A DNA stretch of 64,000 bases from CBFFRJ01 sp965644225 (GCF_965644225.1 NZ_CBFFRJ010000007.1:1-64000), one strand, 5' to 3'; counted from the stretch's first letter, positions 1 to 8,351 are shown. Notes: a model not told the origin generated them from the letters alone. A program made the numbers and translations.

Positions 1-1
1 G

Positions 2-145
2 ACCATCCCGAAACGGCTGGAGCATCTGCGGGGGGCGCTGGAAGCTCTGTTCATAACAAAACGCCCCCGACCATCAAAGCCGAGGGCGGTTAAGATATCA
101 AAAACCCGTTATCCGGTGAAACGCAGTGCCGCTCCGCTTAAGTGA
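2..145 (+). CDS. IS4-family transposase, C-terminal 47 residues only
   Basis: The frame is open from the window edge to a TGA at 143-145. The peptide has the features of the C-terminal tail of IS4 InsG-type DDE transposases: an IP...L...L stretch, then a basic segment with a PRAVK motif followed by RYPVK. In IS4 itself the matching tail reads FPRVVKERPWKYP. The catalytic DDE core would be upstream, outside the window, so whether the enzyme is intact is unknown. No other frame in this stretch gives a recognisable protein, and no tesB C-terminus (the expected neighbour in E. coli) is present. Confidence 0.7.
   Translation, partial: TIPKRLEHLRGALEALFITKRPRPSKPRAVKISKTRYPVKRSAAPLK
57..92 (-). 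terminator. Imperfect hairpin with T-run inside the IS end (minus strand)
   Basis: On the minus strand an imperfect GC-rich stem (CGCCCTCG against CGGGGGCG, one mismatch) is followed by TTTTG. It faces transcription entering the element from the amtB side. It could stop amtB read-through into the IS, but the stem is imperfect and the T-run short. Confidence 0.35.
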
Positions 146-154
146 ACGGCATTA
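137..154. repeat. IS4-type terminal inverted repeat (right end)
   Basis: Read from the outside inward on the minus strand the end is TAATGCCGTTCACTTAAG. This is very close to the IS4 end as I recall it (TAATGCCGATCAGTTAAG). The repeat overlaps the last codons of the transposase, so the gene runs to the tip of the element. Confidence 0.65.
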
Positions 155-172
155 TCCCGATGGGAGGCTTTT
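155..172 (+). terminator. Right half of a terminator disrupted by the IS insertion
   Basis: Next to the IS end is TCCCGATGGGA followed by GGCTTTT. Restoring GCC to the left would give a perfect GCCTCCC-GAT-GGGAGGC stem with a T-run, i.e. a bidirectional terminator for amtB and the convergent gene expected on its left. The 11-bp palindrome 155-165 is the right size for an IS4-family target duplication. The left copy is outside the window, so this is inferred. Confidence 0.5.
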
Positions 173-198
173 GTCGCTTTGGAGATAACTCAACTCAA

Positions 199-1485
199 TC
201 AGGCGTTGTAGGCATTTTCGCCATGGCTGTTGACGTCCAGCCCTTCGCGCTCTTGATCTTCTGGCACACGCAGACCCACGGTCATGTCAGCCAGTTTGTA
301 ACCGATAAAGGCAACGACACCCGACCACACGATGGTGAGAGCGATACTTTCGAGCTGCACCAACAGCTGGTGACCCATGGTTACGCCTTCTGCATAACCC
401 ACACCGCCCAGAGACGTTGCCGCGAAGATACCGGTCATGATGCAACCAACGATACCGCAAACACCGTGGACACCGAACACATCACATGGGTCATCCACAC
501 GCAGCCAGCGTTTCAGAGCAGTCACGCCCCACAGACCCGCCAGACCTGCAACGATACCGACGATCAGCGCACCGCCCACACCGACGTAACCACATGCCGG
601 GGTGATACCAACCAGACCTGCAATCGCGCCAGAACATGCGCCCAGCAGAGAAGGTTTACCGCGCAGCGCCCACTCACCAAATACCCAGGAGAGGATAGCG
701 CCCGCCGTTGCAACAACGGTGTTCACGAAAGCCAGCGCAGCGATTTCATTGGCAGCACTTGCAGAACCGGCGTTGAAACCGAACCAGCCAAAGTAGAGGA
801 TCGCAGTACCAATAAATACCATCGGCAGGTTGTGCGGTTTGAATGCTTCTTTACCGAAGCCCACACGTTTGCCAATCAGGTATGCACCCACCAGACCTGC
901 AACAGCGGCGTTGATATGAACAACAGTACCGCCCGCAAAGTCCATAGCGCCGTGAGAAGCCAGCAGACCGCCGCCCCAGACCATGTGCGCAATCGGCACA
1001 TAGGAGAGCGTCATCCACACCACGACAAAGATCAGTACCGCAGAGAAGCGGATACGTTCAGCCAGCGCACCGACGATAAGGCCAACGGTAATCGCCGCGA
1101 ATGAGCCCTGGAACGCAACGTGGATATACTGGTAGAAGCTACCCATCACCGCCGTCAGTTCGATATTTTTCAGCATCGCCCAGTTAAAGCTACCGAAGAA
1201 GCTATTGCCTTCACTGAACGCCAGGGAGTAACCATAAACAACCCACAGGACACAAACCAGTGCGAAGGTAACCGCCACCTGCGTCAGCATGGAGAGTACG
1301 TTTTTGCCACGAATCAGACCGCCGTAGAACAGGGCGATACCTGGGATCGTCATGAACAGCACCAGCGCGGTGCAGATCATCATAAAGGCGTTGTCCGCTT
1401 TATCAGCGACAGCCGGAGCTGCCATCGCAAGTCCTGGCAGTAATGCCAGTGAGGCAAGACCTGCTTTCAATATTGCTTTCTTCAT
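199..1485 (-). CDS. amtB: Ammonium channel AmtB
   Basis: Inner-membrane trimeric channel that conducts ammonia/ammonium and is gated by GlnK binding. The 428-residue product matches E. coli AmtB over its length. It has a cleavable signal peptide (n-region MKK, cleavage near AMA/AP), about 11 membrane helices, and the twin pore histidines in the PIAHMVW and FGVHGVCG segments. The start chosen is the ATG at 1485, seven codons inside the longest frame, because it is preceded by a GGGGA ribosome site and gives the family's usual N-terminus. It lies 33 bp downstream of glnK in one operon. The terminator beyond its stop has been split by an IS4-family element. Confidence 0.97.
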   Translation of the reverse strand: MKKAILKAGLASLALLPGLAMAAPAVADKADNAFMMICTALVLFMTIPGIALFYGGLIRGKNVLSMLTQVAVTFALVCVLWVVYGYSLAFSEGNSFFGSFNWAMLKNIELTAVMGSFYQYIHVAFQGSFAAITVGLIVGALAERIRFSAVLIFVVVWMTLSYVPIAHMVWGGGLLASHGAMDFAGGTVVHINAAVAGLVGAYLIGKRVGFGKEAFKPHNLPMVFIGTAILYFGWFGFNAGSASAANEIAALAFVNTVVATAGAILSWVFGEWALRGKPSLLGACSGAIAGLVGITPACGYVGVGGALIVGIVAGLAGLWGVTALKRWLRVDDPCDVFGVHGVCGIVGCIMTGIFAATSLGGVGYAEGVTMGHQLLVQLESIALTIVWSGVVAFIGYKLADMTVGLRVPEDQEREGLDVNSHGENAYNA

Positions 1486-1518
1486 TTTATTCCCCATCCT
1501 TCTCACTGTGTGCAGGTA

Positions 1519-1857
1519 TTACAGTGCCGCTTCGTCGGCTTCGCCGGTACGAATACGAATCACACGTTGCAGCTCAGCAACGAAAATTTTGCCGTCGCCA
1601 ATTTTTCCGGTGTATGCCGCTTTGCTAATGACATCAATGACTTCATCGAGCTGGTCATCAGCAATGGCCACATCAATCTTCACTTTTGGCAGAAAGTTAA
1701 CGCTGTACTCTGCACCACGGTACAGTTCAGCATGCCCCTTCTGACGGCCGAAACCTTTCACTTCAGTAACGGTCAACCCTTGAATACCAATTGAAGACAA
1801 TGCTTCACGAACATCTTCCAGTTTGAATGGCTTAATGACCACGGTAACCAGCTTCAT
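1519..1857 (-). CDS. glnK: PII-type nitrogen regulator GlnK
   Basis: Small trimeric signalling protein (112 residues) that senses ATP/ADP and 2-oxoglutarate and blocks AmtB when nitrogen is plentiful. The T-loop with the uridylylation site Tyr51 (LYRGAEYSVNF) and the C-terminal VxRIRTGE segment are intact. The start at 1857 follows a strong GGAGGGGG ribosome site. The longer frame upstream runs through the promoter and is not coding. Cotranscribed with amtB from a sigma54 promoter at 1913-1928. Confidence 0.98.
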   Translation of the reverse strand: MKLVTVVIKPFKLEDVREALSSIGIQGLTVTEVKGFGRQKGHAELYRGAEYSVNFLPKVKIDVAIADDQLDEVIDVISKAAYTGKIGDGKIFVAELQRVIRIRTGEADEAAL

Positions 1858-1912
1858 AGATCCCCCTCCAGTCGAAAATCGATAATGGCCGCAGCTAACA
1901 CGCAGAAGATAT

Positions 1913-1928
1913 TGCAAGGGCTGTGCCA
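1913..1928 (-). promoter_or_regulatory. Sigma54 promoter of glnK-amtB
   Basis: On the minus strand the sequence TGGCAC-N5-TTGCA matches the -24/-12 consensus exactly. It lies about 55 bp upstream of the glnK start, as expected for an NtrC-activated, nitrogen-limitation promoter. Confidence 0.93.
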
Positions 1929-2023
1929 AAAATGAAAATCGGGCAATTTTCAGTCTGTTAAGCCTTGAGATGGGGGTGGGGTTATCACGGGATGAAAACG
2001 GGAACTGTTCAGAATGTTCCTGG

Positions 2024-2058
2024 AAAAGAAAAACGCACCACATTAGTGCATGGTGCGT
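2024..2058 (-). terminator. Rho-independent terminator of mdlAB
   Basis: On the minus strand an 8-bp perfect stem (ACGCACCA / TGGTGCGT, 10-nt loop) is followed by a T-rich run. It lies about 55 bp after the mdlB stop. The same bases contain an NtrC-like site, so the palindrome may serve both purposes. Confidence 0.55.
2034..2050. promoter_or_regulatory. NtrC (NRI) enhancer-like site upstream of glnK
   Basis: CGCACCACATTAGTGCA matches the NtrC consensus TGCACCA-N3-TGGTGCA at all but two positions. It lies about 120 bp upstream of the sigma54 promoter, a normal enhancer distance. Further half sites (TGGTGC, GCACCA) follow at 2051-2056 and 2068-2073. It overlaps a terminator-like hairpin (2024-2058). 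Confidence 0.6.
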
Positions 2059-2112
2059 TAGTTTTTTGCACCAACAGAGATTCCTGTCAGTAGCCTGCCT
2101 GATTATGGTGCA

Positions 2113-3891
2113 TCAGGCGATTAGCGATTCTTCTCGCTCGCTGGCCGCCAACTCTTCCCCGGCCAGTTGCAGTTGATACATCTGCCAGTAGCGCCCTTTG
2201 GCTTCAAGGAGTTGCTGATGAGTTCCGCGTTCAACGGCCTGACCACGATGCAGTACCAGGATCGTTTCGGCTTCCACAATGGTCGACAAACGGTGGGCAA
2301 TCACCACAAGCGTGGTATGTTGCCGCACCGCAGCCAGTGCCTGAGAGATAGCCTGTTCGGTACCCGAATCAATGTTGGCGGTCGCTTCATCAAGGATCAG
2401 GATTTGCGGCGTCTCAACCAGCACCCGCGCCAGCGCCAGTAACTGCTTCTGACCGACGGAAAGGTTGTTACCCTGCTCGCCAAGGCGTGTATAGATGCCG
2501 TCACTCATTTCGCGCGCCAGGTCAGCAAGCTGTACGGCTTCCAGCGCCTGCCAGACCTGCGCTTCGCTAATGTCTCGCCCCAGCGTAACGTTGGCAAAGA
2601 AGCTGTCGGCCATGACTACCGGATCCTGCTGAACCATGGCGACGCCCTGGCGCAGCGTGGCATGACTGAGGCTGCTGAGCGGACGACCGTCCAGACGGAT
2701 CTCCCCTTTCGTGAGTGGGTAATAGCCCATTAGCAGGTTCGCAAGCGTGCTTTTCCCGCTGCCGGTATGCCCAACCAACGCAACAAAACTGCGTGCAGGC
2801 ACCTTCAGGTTGATATCCTGAAGCACCAGTCGCTCGTCCCGATAAGCAAACGAAAGGTTATCGATATCAATCGCACCGCTGCTCAGGGGCTTATCATCAT
2901 CGCCGTAGGTCTGGCGCGGGCAATCCATCAATTCAAAGACACGCTCCCCGGCCACCACCGCTTGTTGCAGCATCGATTGCTGAGTGGTGAGCTCAATTAA
3001 TGGCTCGTTAAGACGCCCCAGGTAACTAATGAAGGCATATAAAACCCCCACCTCCATGGAGCCGGTGGCACTGAAACTGAACAGCATCAGCAACCCGCAA
3101 AGGATCAATGTGCTGAACAGGCTCAACAGTGGGCGCAGTAAAAAACCATCGAGGCGCAACGTTTGCATACGCGCCAGATAATGAGAGCGACTCGCCTCCC
3201 CCATTCTCTCGCCAAAGCGCCCCTGCTGGCGAAACTGCTGGATAACGCTCATCCCGTTGATGACTTCATTAAAGCCATCGTTAATGTCCGCAAGCCAGGC
3301 GCGCATACGTCTGACGATCGGCGTGCTGTAGCGCTGATAAATCAGCATCACAATCAATACCGCCGGGAAAATGGCAACTGCCACCAGCGCCATACGCCAG
3401 TCGAGACTAAACATGGCGACCAGCATGGCCCCGATCAGCGCCGCACTGCGTAGCACGGTGGCGACCACCGTCACATACAGGTCACGAATCACCTCCGTGT
3501 CGTTAGTGACCCGGGAAATAATCTGCCCGACCGGCTGGGTATCGAAGGCCGCGAGCGGCTGACGCAATGCGGCATCCATCACATCGGTGCGCAATTGCTG
3601 TACGACGCCGACAGCCGCCTGATTAAACAGCAGCGACTGGGCGTAATGCAGCCCTGCAGCCAGCACCTGCAGGCCAACATAAGCCACCACCAGGCCGACA
3701 ACCAGACCCAGCGGCAGATAGCTTTTCGCCACCATATTATCGATAAAGTAGCTGATCAGCGCCGGGCCAGAGACTTCCGCTGCCGCCGCACCCCATAACA
3801 TCAATACCGCTTTAAGCAGAGGTTTACGCCACGGACTTCCGTAGACCAGCAGCCGCTTTAAGGTTGGCCATAGTTGCCCAAAATTACGCAT
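2113..3891 (-). CDS. mdlB: ABC transporter half-protein MdlB (ATP-binding/permease)
   Basis: Half-size ABC exporter of 592 residues: six membrane helices (roughly residues 20-310), then a nucleotide-binding domain with Walker A (GHTGSGKST), the signature LSVGQKQ, Walker B (ILILDEAT) and the switch histidine in IAHRLST. It is expected to form a heterodimer with MdlA in the inner membrane. The substrate is not established. The start at 3891 is chosen because it gives the E. coli-like N-terminus and has a GGAGG ribosome site inside mdlA. The 38 extra codons upstream are in the mdlA coding region. The start overlaps the end of mdlA by 8 bp, indicating translational coupling. Confidence 0.95.
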   Translation of the reverse strand: MRNFGQLWPTLKRLLVYGSPWRKPLLKAVLMLWGAAAAEVSGPALISYFIDNMVAKSYLPLGLVVGLVVAYVGLQVLAAGLHYAQSLLFNQAAVGVVQQLRTDVMDAALRQPLAAFDTQPVGQIISRVTNDTEVIRDLYVTVVATVLRSAALIGAMLVAMFSLDWRMALVAVAIFPAVLIVMLIYQRYSTPIVRRMRAWLADINDGFNEVINGMSVIQQFRQQGRFGERMGEASRSHYLARMQTLRLDGFLLRPLLSLFSTLILCGLLMLFSFSATGSMEVGVLYAFISYLGRLNEPLIELTTQQSMLQQAVVAGERVFELMDCPRQTYGDDDKPLSSGAIDIDNLSFAYRDERLVLQDINLKVPARSFVALVGHTGSGKSTLANLLMGYYPLTKGEIRLDGRPLSSLSHATLRQGVAMVQQDPVVMADSFFANVTLGRDISEAQVWQALEAVQLADLAREMSDGIYTRLGEQGNNLSVGQKQLLALARVLVETPQILILDEATANIDSGTEQAISQALAAVRQHTTLVVIAHRLSTIVEAETILVLHRGQAVERGTHQQLLEAKGRYWQMYQLQLAGEELAASEREESLIA

Positions 3892-5647
3892 GACCGGCCT
3901 CCTCTGGCGCATCATCCAGCGCCGCTTCCAGCTGTTGATAACGGTACATATCGCGATACCAGCCGGGCTGACGGGCCAGTAGCTCGTGCTGCCCGCGCTG
4001 GGCAAGATGCCCGTGCTGCAGCACCAGAATTTCGCTGGCCTCAGTCAGGGCTGACAGCCGATGCGCGCTGATAATCACCGTGCGACCTTCTCCCCACTGA
4101 CGCAGGTTATGCAGAATTTGATGCTCAGTGCGTCCGTCAACGGCGGAAAGCGCATCATCGAGCAGCAGAATTTCGGCATTGAGCAGGAGGGCCCGGGCAA
4201 TAGAAATTCGTTGCTTTTGCCCACCGGAAAGCATCACACCACGCTCGCCCACCGCGGTCTCGTAACCCTGCGGCAGGCGCAAAATATCGTCATGCACGCT
4301 GGCAAGTCTGGCCGCGTGCTCAATCTCCTGCTGAGTCGCACCGGGTTTACCCAGCGCAATATTGCTGGCGACAGTATCAGAGAACAGGAACGGAGTCTGA
4401 TTAACCACCGCCAGGCGGCTGCGCCAGTCATCCAGCTTAAGCTGTCTCAGTGCCATATTGTGGAAGCGTATATCCCCCTCTTCCACATCGAAATGGCGCT
4501 GAATCAACGCCAGTAAGGTACTTTTTCCGGCCCCCGTCGGCCCGCAAATCCCCAGCATTTGACCCGGTTTGAGGATGACATTGATATTATTCAGCACCGG
4601 GTGTGTCGTTTGCGGCCAGCTAAACTGGCGAATGGCAATCTCCAGCGTGCCGCGCCCGGCGGGTACGGGTTCGGTGCCGTCACTCACCACCGGCGCTTCT
4701 GCCAGCAGGTCGCGAATACGGGAATAAGCCGCACTGCCACGCTCAACGATGTTGAACATCCAGGCCAGAGCTAACATCGGCCAAATCATCAATCCCAGAT
4801 ACATCATAAAGCTGGTCAGTTGCCCGAGCGTCAGCGAGCCCTGCACCACCATCCAGCTCCCGCCGCCGATTGCCAGCAGGTTGGCCATTCCGATGGCAAT
4901 ATAGATAGTGGGATCAAAACGGGCATCAACGCGCGCCACACGCATATTTTTCGCCCCCGTGTCCGCAGCTTCACCGGCAAATAGCCTTGACTGCCGATCT
5001 TCCAGGCCAAAGGCTTTGATCATCCGAATGCTGGTCATGCTCTCCTGGGTACGATCATTCAATGCGGAGAAAGCGGCCTGCGCCAGTTTGAAGCGCTGAT
5101 GCAGCTGATCGCCATAACGCTTGATCACCAGCGCCATAATCGGCATCGGTAGCAGCGACAATAAGGTGAGCTGCCAGCTGATTTGCGTCGACATCACAAC
5201 CAGCACCACACATCCCATCACCAGCGAGTCCACCAGGGTCAGCACCCCTTCACCGGCAGCAAAGACCACGCGATCCACATCGTTGGTGGCCCTGGCCATG
5301 AGATCGCCGGTACGATGCCGCAAATAGAACTCCGGATGCTGGCGGCTTAACTGACGATAAAAGTCTTCTCGCAGTTCAACGGCGAGTTGATAAGAGGCAC
5401 CAAACAGCCAGACACGCCAGACATAGCGCAACAGATAGGTGACAATAGCGATCAACACCAGCAGACCGATCCACATCAGTAACTGTGAGGCGGTATAGTG
5501 CTGTCGGGTGACGCCATCAACAAGGATCCCCACCACTTTGGGCGGAACGAGTTGCAAAATGGCAATGATGATAAGCAAGCCAACGGCACCGAGATAGCGT
5601 CGCCATTCCCGGCGAAAATACCAGCTTAACTGAGCAAATAATCGCAC
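3884..5647 (-). CDS. mdlA: ABC transporter half-protein MdlA (ATP-binding/permease)
   Basis: First gene of the mdlAB pair, 587 residues. Six membrane helices are followed by an ATPase domain with Walker A GPTGAGKST, signature LSGGQKQ, Walker B ILLLDDAL and a switch region SAHRLSA. The Walker B motif ends in DD rather than DE. The catalytic Glu is replaced by Asp, the usual asymmetry of heterodimeric exporters with one degenerate site (MdlB has DE). The start MRLFAQLSWYF matches E. coli. decR lies upstream on the same strand, 45 bp away. Confidence 0.95.
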   Translation of the reverse strand: MRLFAQLSWYFRREWRRYLGAVGLLIIIAILQLVPPKVVGILVDGVTRQHYTASQLLMWIGLLVLIAIVTYLLRYVWRVWLFGASYQLAVELREDFYRQLSRQHPEFYLRHRTGDLMARATNDVDRVVFAAGEGVLTLVDSLVMGCVVLVVMSTQISWQLTLLSLLPMPIMALVIKRYGDQLHQRFKLAQAAFSALNDRTQESMTSIRMIKAFGLEDRQSRLFAGEAADTGAKNMRVARVDARFDPTIYIAIGMANLLAIGGGSWMVVQGSLTLGQLTSFMMYLGLMIWPMLALAWMFNIVERGSAAYSRIRDLLAEAPVVSDGTEPVPAGRGTLEIAIRQFSWPQTTHPVLNNINVILKPGQMLGICGPTGAGKSTLLALIQRHFDVEEGDIRFHNMALRQLKLDDWRSRLAVVNQTPFLFSDTVASNIALGKPGATQQEIEHAARLASVHDDILRLPQGYETAVGERGVMLSGGQKQRISIARALLLNAEILLLDDALSAVDGRTEHQILHNLRQWGEGRTVIISAHRLSALTEASEILVLQHGHLAQRGQHELLARQPGWYRDMYRYQQLEAALDDAPEEAGHA

Positions 5648-5692
5648 GCGGTAACATCCTGAACGTGATTTTTCCGGCCACCGCCGGGAGGG

Positions 5693-6151
5693 TTATTCAA
5701 TGGGTAAAGCCGTGGTGTATTTAATCTGCTCCATGGCGAAACTCGACGTCACATCTGAAAGCCCGGGCACACTGTTGACCAGCTTCTTATAGAAATCATC
5801 GTATCGTTTCATGTCGGCTACCTGAACGCGTAGCAGGTAGTCATACTCACCCGCCATACGCCAGAACCCAAGCACTTCCGGCATTTCCGTCACCACGGCG
5901 GTGAAGCGCGAGTACCAGTCACTGCTATGGTGCTGGGTCTTGATCAGCACAAATGCGGTCAGGCTTAGCCCGAGTTTTTCCGCATCCAGCATCGCCACGC
6001 GCGCCAGAAGAATACCGTCATCTTCCAGCCGTTTTAACCGTTTCCAGCATGGCGTGGTGGTCAGATTAACGGCATCCGCCAGCGCCTGCAAAGAGAGCGA
6101 GCAGTCCCGTTGCAGTAATGAAAGCAACTTTCGGTCAATTTTATCTATCAT
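5693..6151 (-). CDS. decR: Lrp/AsnC-family regulator DecR (YbaO), cysteine-responsive
   Basis: Feast-famine regulator, 152 residues. It has an N-terminal winged HTH (DKIDRKLLSLLQRD...LSLQALADAVNLTTTPCWKRLKRLEDDGI) and a C-terminal RAM ligand-binding domain. DecR in E. coli activates L-cysteine detoxification genes. The start at 6151 has a GAGG ribosome site. The longer frame (to 6307) would run into the divergent gene and is rejected. It is divergent from cdsH, a cysteine desulfhydrase, so control of that gene is likely. Confidence 0.93.
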   Translation of the reverse strand: MIDKIDRKLLSLLQRDCSLSLQALADAVNLTTTPCWKRLKRLEDDGILLARVAMLDAEKLGLSLTAFVLIKTQHHSSDWYSRFTAVVTEMPEVLGFWRMAGEYDYLLRVQVADMKRYDDFYKKLVNSVPGLSDVTSSFAMEQIKYTTALPIE

Positions 6152-6163
6152 TACGACCTCATA

Positions 6164-6178
6164 GAGAAAATTTTTCTC
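6164..6178. promoter_or_regulatory. Palindrome between decR and cdsH, candidate DecR operator
   Basis: GAGAAAA-T-TTTTCTC is a perfect 15-bp palindrome only 12 bp upstream of the decR start, in the 115-bp divergent region shared with cdsH. AT-rich inverted repeats are typical for Lrp/AsnC proteins. Assignment to DecR is inference. Confidence 0.4.
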
Positions 6179-6266
6179 CCTGCATTCTATTCCAAAGGCA
6201 AAATGGCAACAATTTTTTCTGCGCTTTGTTCTATTCTGGGCACAAAATGACAAATGGAAAAGATGC

Positions 6267-7313
6267 ATGAACAGTGACTGGGTTAAACACGCAATTAGCG
6301 AAATCAATGCCGATTATCAGCGCTCGGCAGATACCCATCTGATTCGCCTCACGCTCCCGGCATTCAAGGGCATTGAGCTCTATTTAAAAGATGAAAGCAC
6401 CCATCCTACCGGCAGCCTGAAGCACCGCCTGGCACGCTCGCTGTTTCTCTATGGTCTGTGCAATGGCTGGATTAAAGAAGGCACCACCATCATTGAGGCC
6501 TCCTCGGGTTCCACTGCGGTGTCGGAAGCGTATTTCGCCCGCTTACTGGGTTTGCCGTTTATCGCGGTGATGCCACGCTATACGGCAAAACGAAAAATCG
6601 AGCAGATTGAGTTTTACGGCGGACGTTGCCATTTTGTCGACAGCGCCTGCGAAATCTATGAAGTCTCAGAGAGGCTGGCCCGCGACCTGAATGGTCACTA
6701 TATGGATCAGTTTACTTTTGCCGAACGCGCCACCGACTGGCGGGGAAATAACAATATTGCCGACAGTATTTTCCGCCAGATGAAAAATGAGCCGCATCCG
6801 GTACCTGAGTGCATTGTGATGAGCGCCGGCACCGGGGGCACTTCTGCCACCATTGGCCGCTACATTCGCTGCCAGGGCTACGACACCCGCTTAATGGTGG
6901 TTGATCCTGAAAATTCGGTATTTATGGATTTCTGGCAAACCCGCAACGCAGAACTGCGCTCCGCCACTGGCAGTAAAATAGAGGGTATCGGGCGGCCCCG
7001 CGTTGAGCCCTCTTTTATTCCAGATGTGGTCGATGAAATACTGCGCGTGCCGGATGCGGCGAGCGTGGCCACGGCCCTGTGGCTGGAAAGCCAGCTGGGC
7101 CGCAAAGTCGGCGCCTCGACCGGAACCAATATGTGGGGTGCGCTGAACATGGCTGCTCGCATGCGCGAACAGGGTCGTACCGGCTCGATTGTGACCCTGT
7201 TGTGCGACAGCGGGGAACGCTATCTCGAAACCTACTACGATGCGCAGTGGGTCGGGAACAATATTGGTGATATCCGCCCCTGGCAGGACAGGATTAGCCA
7301 ACTGATGAAATAA
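6267..7313 (+). CDS. cdsH: PLP-dependent L-cysteine desulfhydrase (CdsH type)
   Basis: Fold-type II PLP enzyme of the cysteine synthase family, 348 residues. The PLP lysine is in TGSLKHR (Lys52), the substrate loop is EASSGSTAVSEAY (about 78-89) and the phosphate-binding loop is AGTGGT (187-192). Proteins of this kind encoded beside decR/ybaO in Salmonella (STM0458) and Pantoea (CdsH) break L-cysteine into pyruvate, ammonia and sulfide, protecting cells from excess cysteine. E. coli lacks the gene here. Divergent from decR, which supports the assignment. A cysteine synthase-like activity is the alternative, but the context argues for degradation. Confidence 0.82.
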   Translation: MNSDWVKHAISEINADYQRSADTHLIRLTLPAFKGIELYLKDESTHPTGSLKHRLARSLFLYGLCNGWIKEGTTIIEASSGSTAVSEAYFARLLGLPFIAVMPRYTAKRKIEQIEFYGGRCHFVDSACEIYEVSERLARDLNGHYMDQFTFAERATDWRGNNNIADSIFRQMKNEPHPVPECIVMSAGTGGTSATIGRYIRCQGYDTRLMVVDPENSVFMDFWQTRNAELRSATGSKIEGIGRPRVEPSFIPDVVDEILRVPDAASVATALWLESQLGRKVGASTGTNMWGALNMAARMREQGRTGSIVTLLCDSGERYLETYYDAQWVGNNIGDIRPWQDRISQLMK

Positions 7314-7344
7314 AAAAAGCCAGACGTAGTGTTGTGTCTGGCTT
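7314..7344 (-). terminator. Rho-independent terminator of cof
   Basis: A 9-bp stem (AAGCCAGAC / GTCTGGCTT, 10-nt loop) is followed on the minus strand by a run of seven T. It lies between the convergent genes cdsH and cof. On the plus strand there is no U-run after the stem, so it chiefly serves cof. Confidence 0.8.
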
Positions 7345-7359
7345 GCTGGAAAAATCTCG

Positions 7360-8178
7360 TCATTCGGGGGAATAAGGAAGATGTGGTGTATCCAGCCAAT
7401 GCGTTAAATAATGGGATACCGCCTGATTACGGCAGTGTCCGATAACCGGTAAATCGGGCAGTGCGGCGCGCAGTTGCGGCATCGCATTGCCCATAATCAG
7501 CCCACGCCCGACGCTCGCCAGCATCTCTGCGTCATTCATCGCATCACCAAACGCCATACAATCCTGCAACTGCACGTTCAGCAATCCACTGAGCAGGGTC
7601 AGCGCTGCGCCTTTATTGCATCCGACGGGCAGGACTTCCAGACAGAAAAATGCGGAGAAACAGAGGTGCGCCCGCTCACCCAGCACCTCATTGAGCTGGA
7701 TACGCAAGCGGCAAAGGTCGTCATGTTCACCTACAAAGCAGACTTTGGTTACCTCATGGGCAGGTAAGCGTTTCAGATCGATAAGCTGATAGGTGAAGCC
7801 GCTGTACAGATGTTCATTCATCGCATCAGGAATGGGCTTGTTGGTCAGCCAGCCTGAGTCATTAAACGCGTGGATACTGGCCTGAGTGTCCCATTTGCTG
7901 TGCAGCACCAGCTCAGCCACTTCCGGTTCGAGATCCTGACGATGTAACAACTCGCCGTCGAGTGAGTGAACACGCGTGCCGTTACCGGTTATCAGAAACG
8001 CATCAAGTGAAATTGCGCTGACGATTTTACGCATTTCCAGCGCATGCCGGCCCGTCGCAAACGTCAGGGTAATATCGCGCTCCCGCAGGCGGCGCAGGGT
8101 CGTCAGGGTCTGCTCTCCTAAACGGTGATCGGGCATGAGCAATGTGCCATCCATATCAAAAGCAGCCAGCCGGGCCAT
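7360..8178 (-). CDS. cof: HAD-family phosphatase Cof (HMP-PP phosphatase)
   Basis: Cof-type HAD hydrolase, 272 residues. Motif I is DMDGTLL (residues 8-14), motif II is FATGRH, and motif IV is AFGDAMNDAEML near residue 215. E. coli Cof hydrolyses the thiamine precursor HMP-pyrophosphate and other sugar phosphates. It is monocistronic, divergent from ybaE. Confidence 0.93.
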   Translation of the reverse strand: MARLAAFDMDGTLLMPDHRLGEQTLTTLRRLRERDITLTFATGRHALEMRKIVSAISLDAFLITGNGTRVHSLDGELLHRQDLEPEVAELVLHSKWDTQASIHAFNDSGWLTNKPIPDAMNEHLYSGFTYQLIDLKRLPAHEVTKVCFVGEHDDLCRLRIQLNEVLGERAHLCFSAFFCLEVLPVGCNKGAALTLLSGLLNVQLQDCMAFGDAMNDAEMLASVGRGLIMGNAMPQLRAALPDLPVIGHCRNQAVSHYLTHWLDTPHLPYSPE

Positions 8179-8351
8179 ATTCGTCTCCAGAGTTTATCGC
8201 GTCATATTGCGCAAAAGTATTGCCTGATATATACGGAAGTAATAGTGAGAAGATGGATAAAATTGTTCCGGGTTTATAGCCAAAATAATGCGGGTTGCAT
8301 CGCGACGGAATGCGAAGCCAACAAAGAGGCAACCAGGAGTATGACGGATAT

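Larger units (their letters stand above)
1..154 (+). mobile_element. Right end of an IS4-family insertion sequence (truncated by window edge)
   Basis: The first 154 bases hold the end of a transposase reading frame (stop at 143-145) followed directly by an IS4-type terminal repeat that ends in GGCATTA at 154. The rest of the element lies left of the window. Chromosomal sequence resumes at 155, 44 bp before the amtB stop codon. IS4-family assignment rests on the transposase C-terminus and the end sequence together. The exact IS name cannot be given. Confidence 0.75.

Noticed and set aside
1..145. A remnant of tesB, the gene expected beside amtB
   Set aside because: No frame matches the end of TesB; the open frame ends like an IS4-family transposase and is followed by an IS4-type end.
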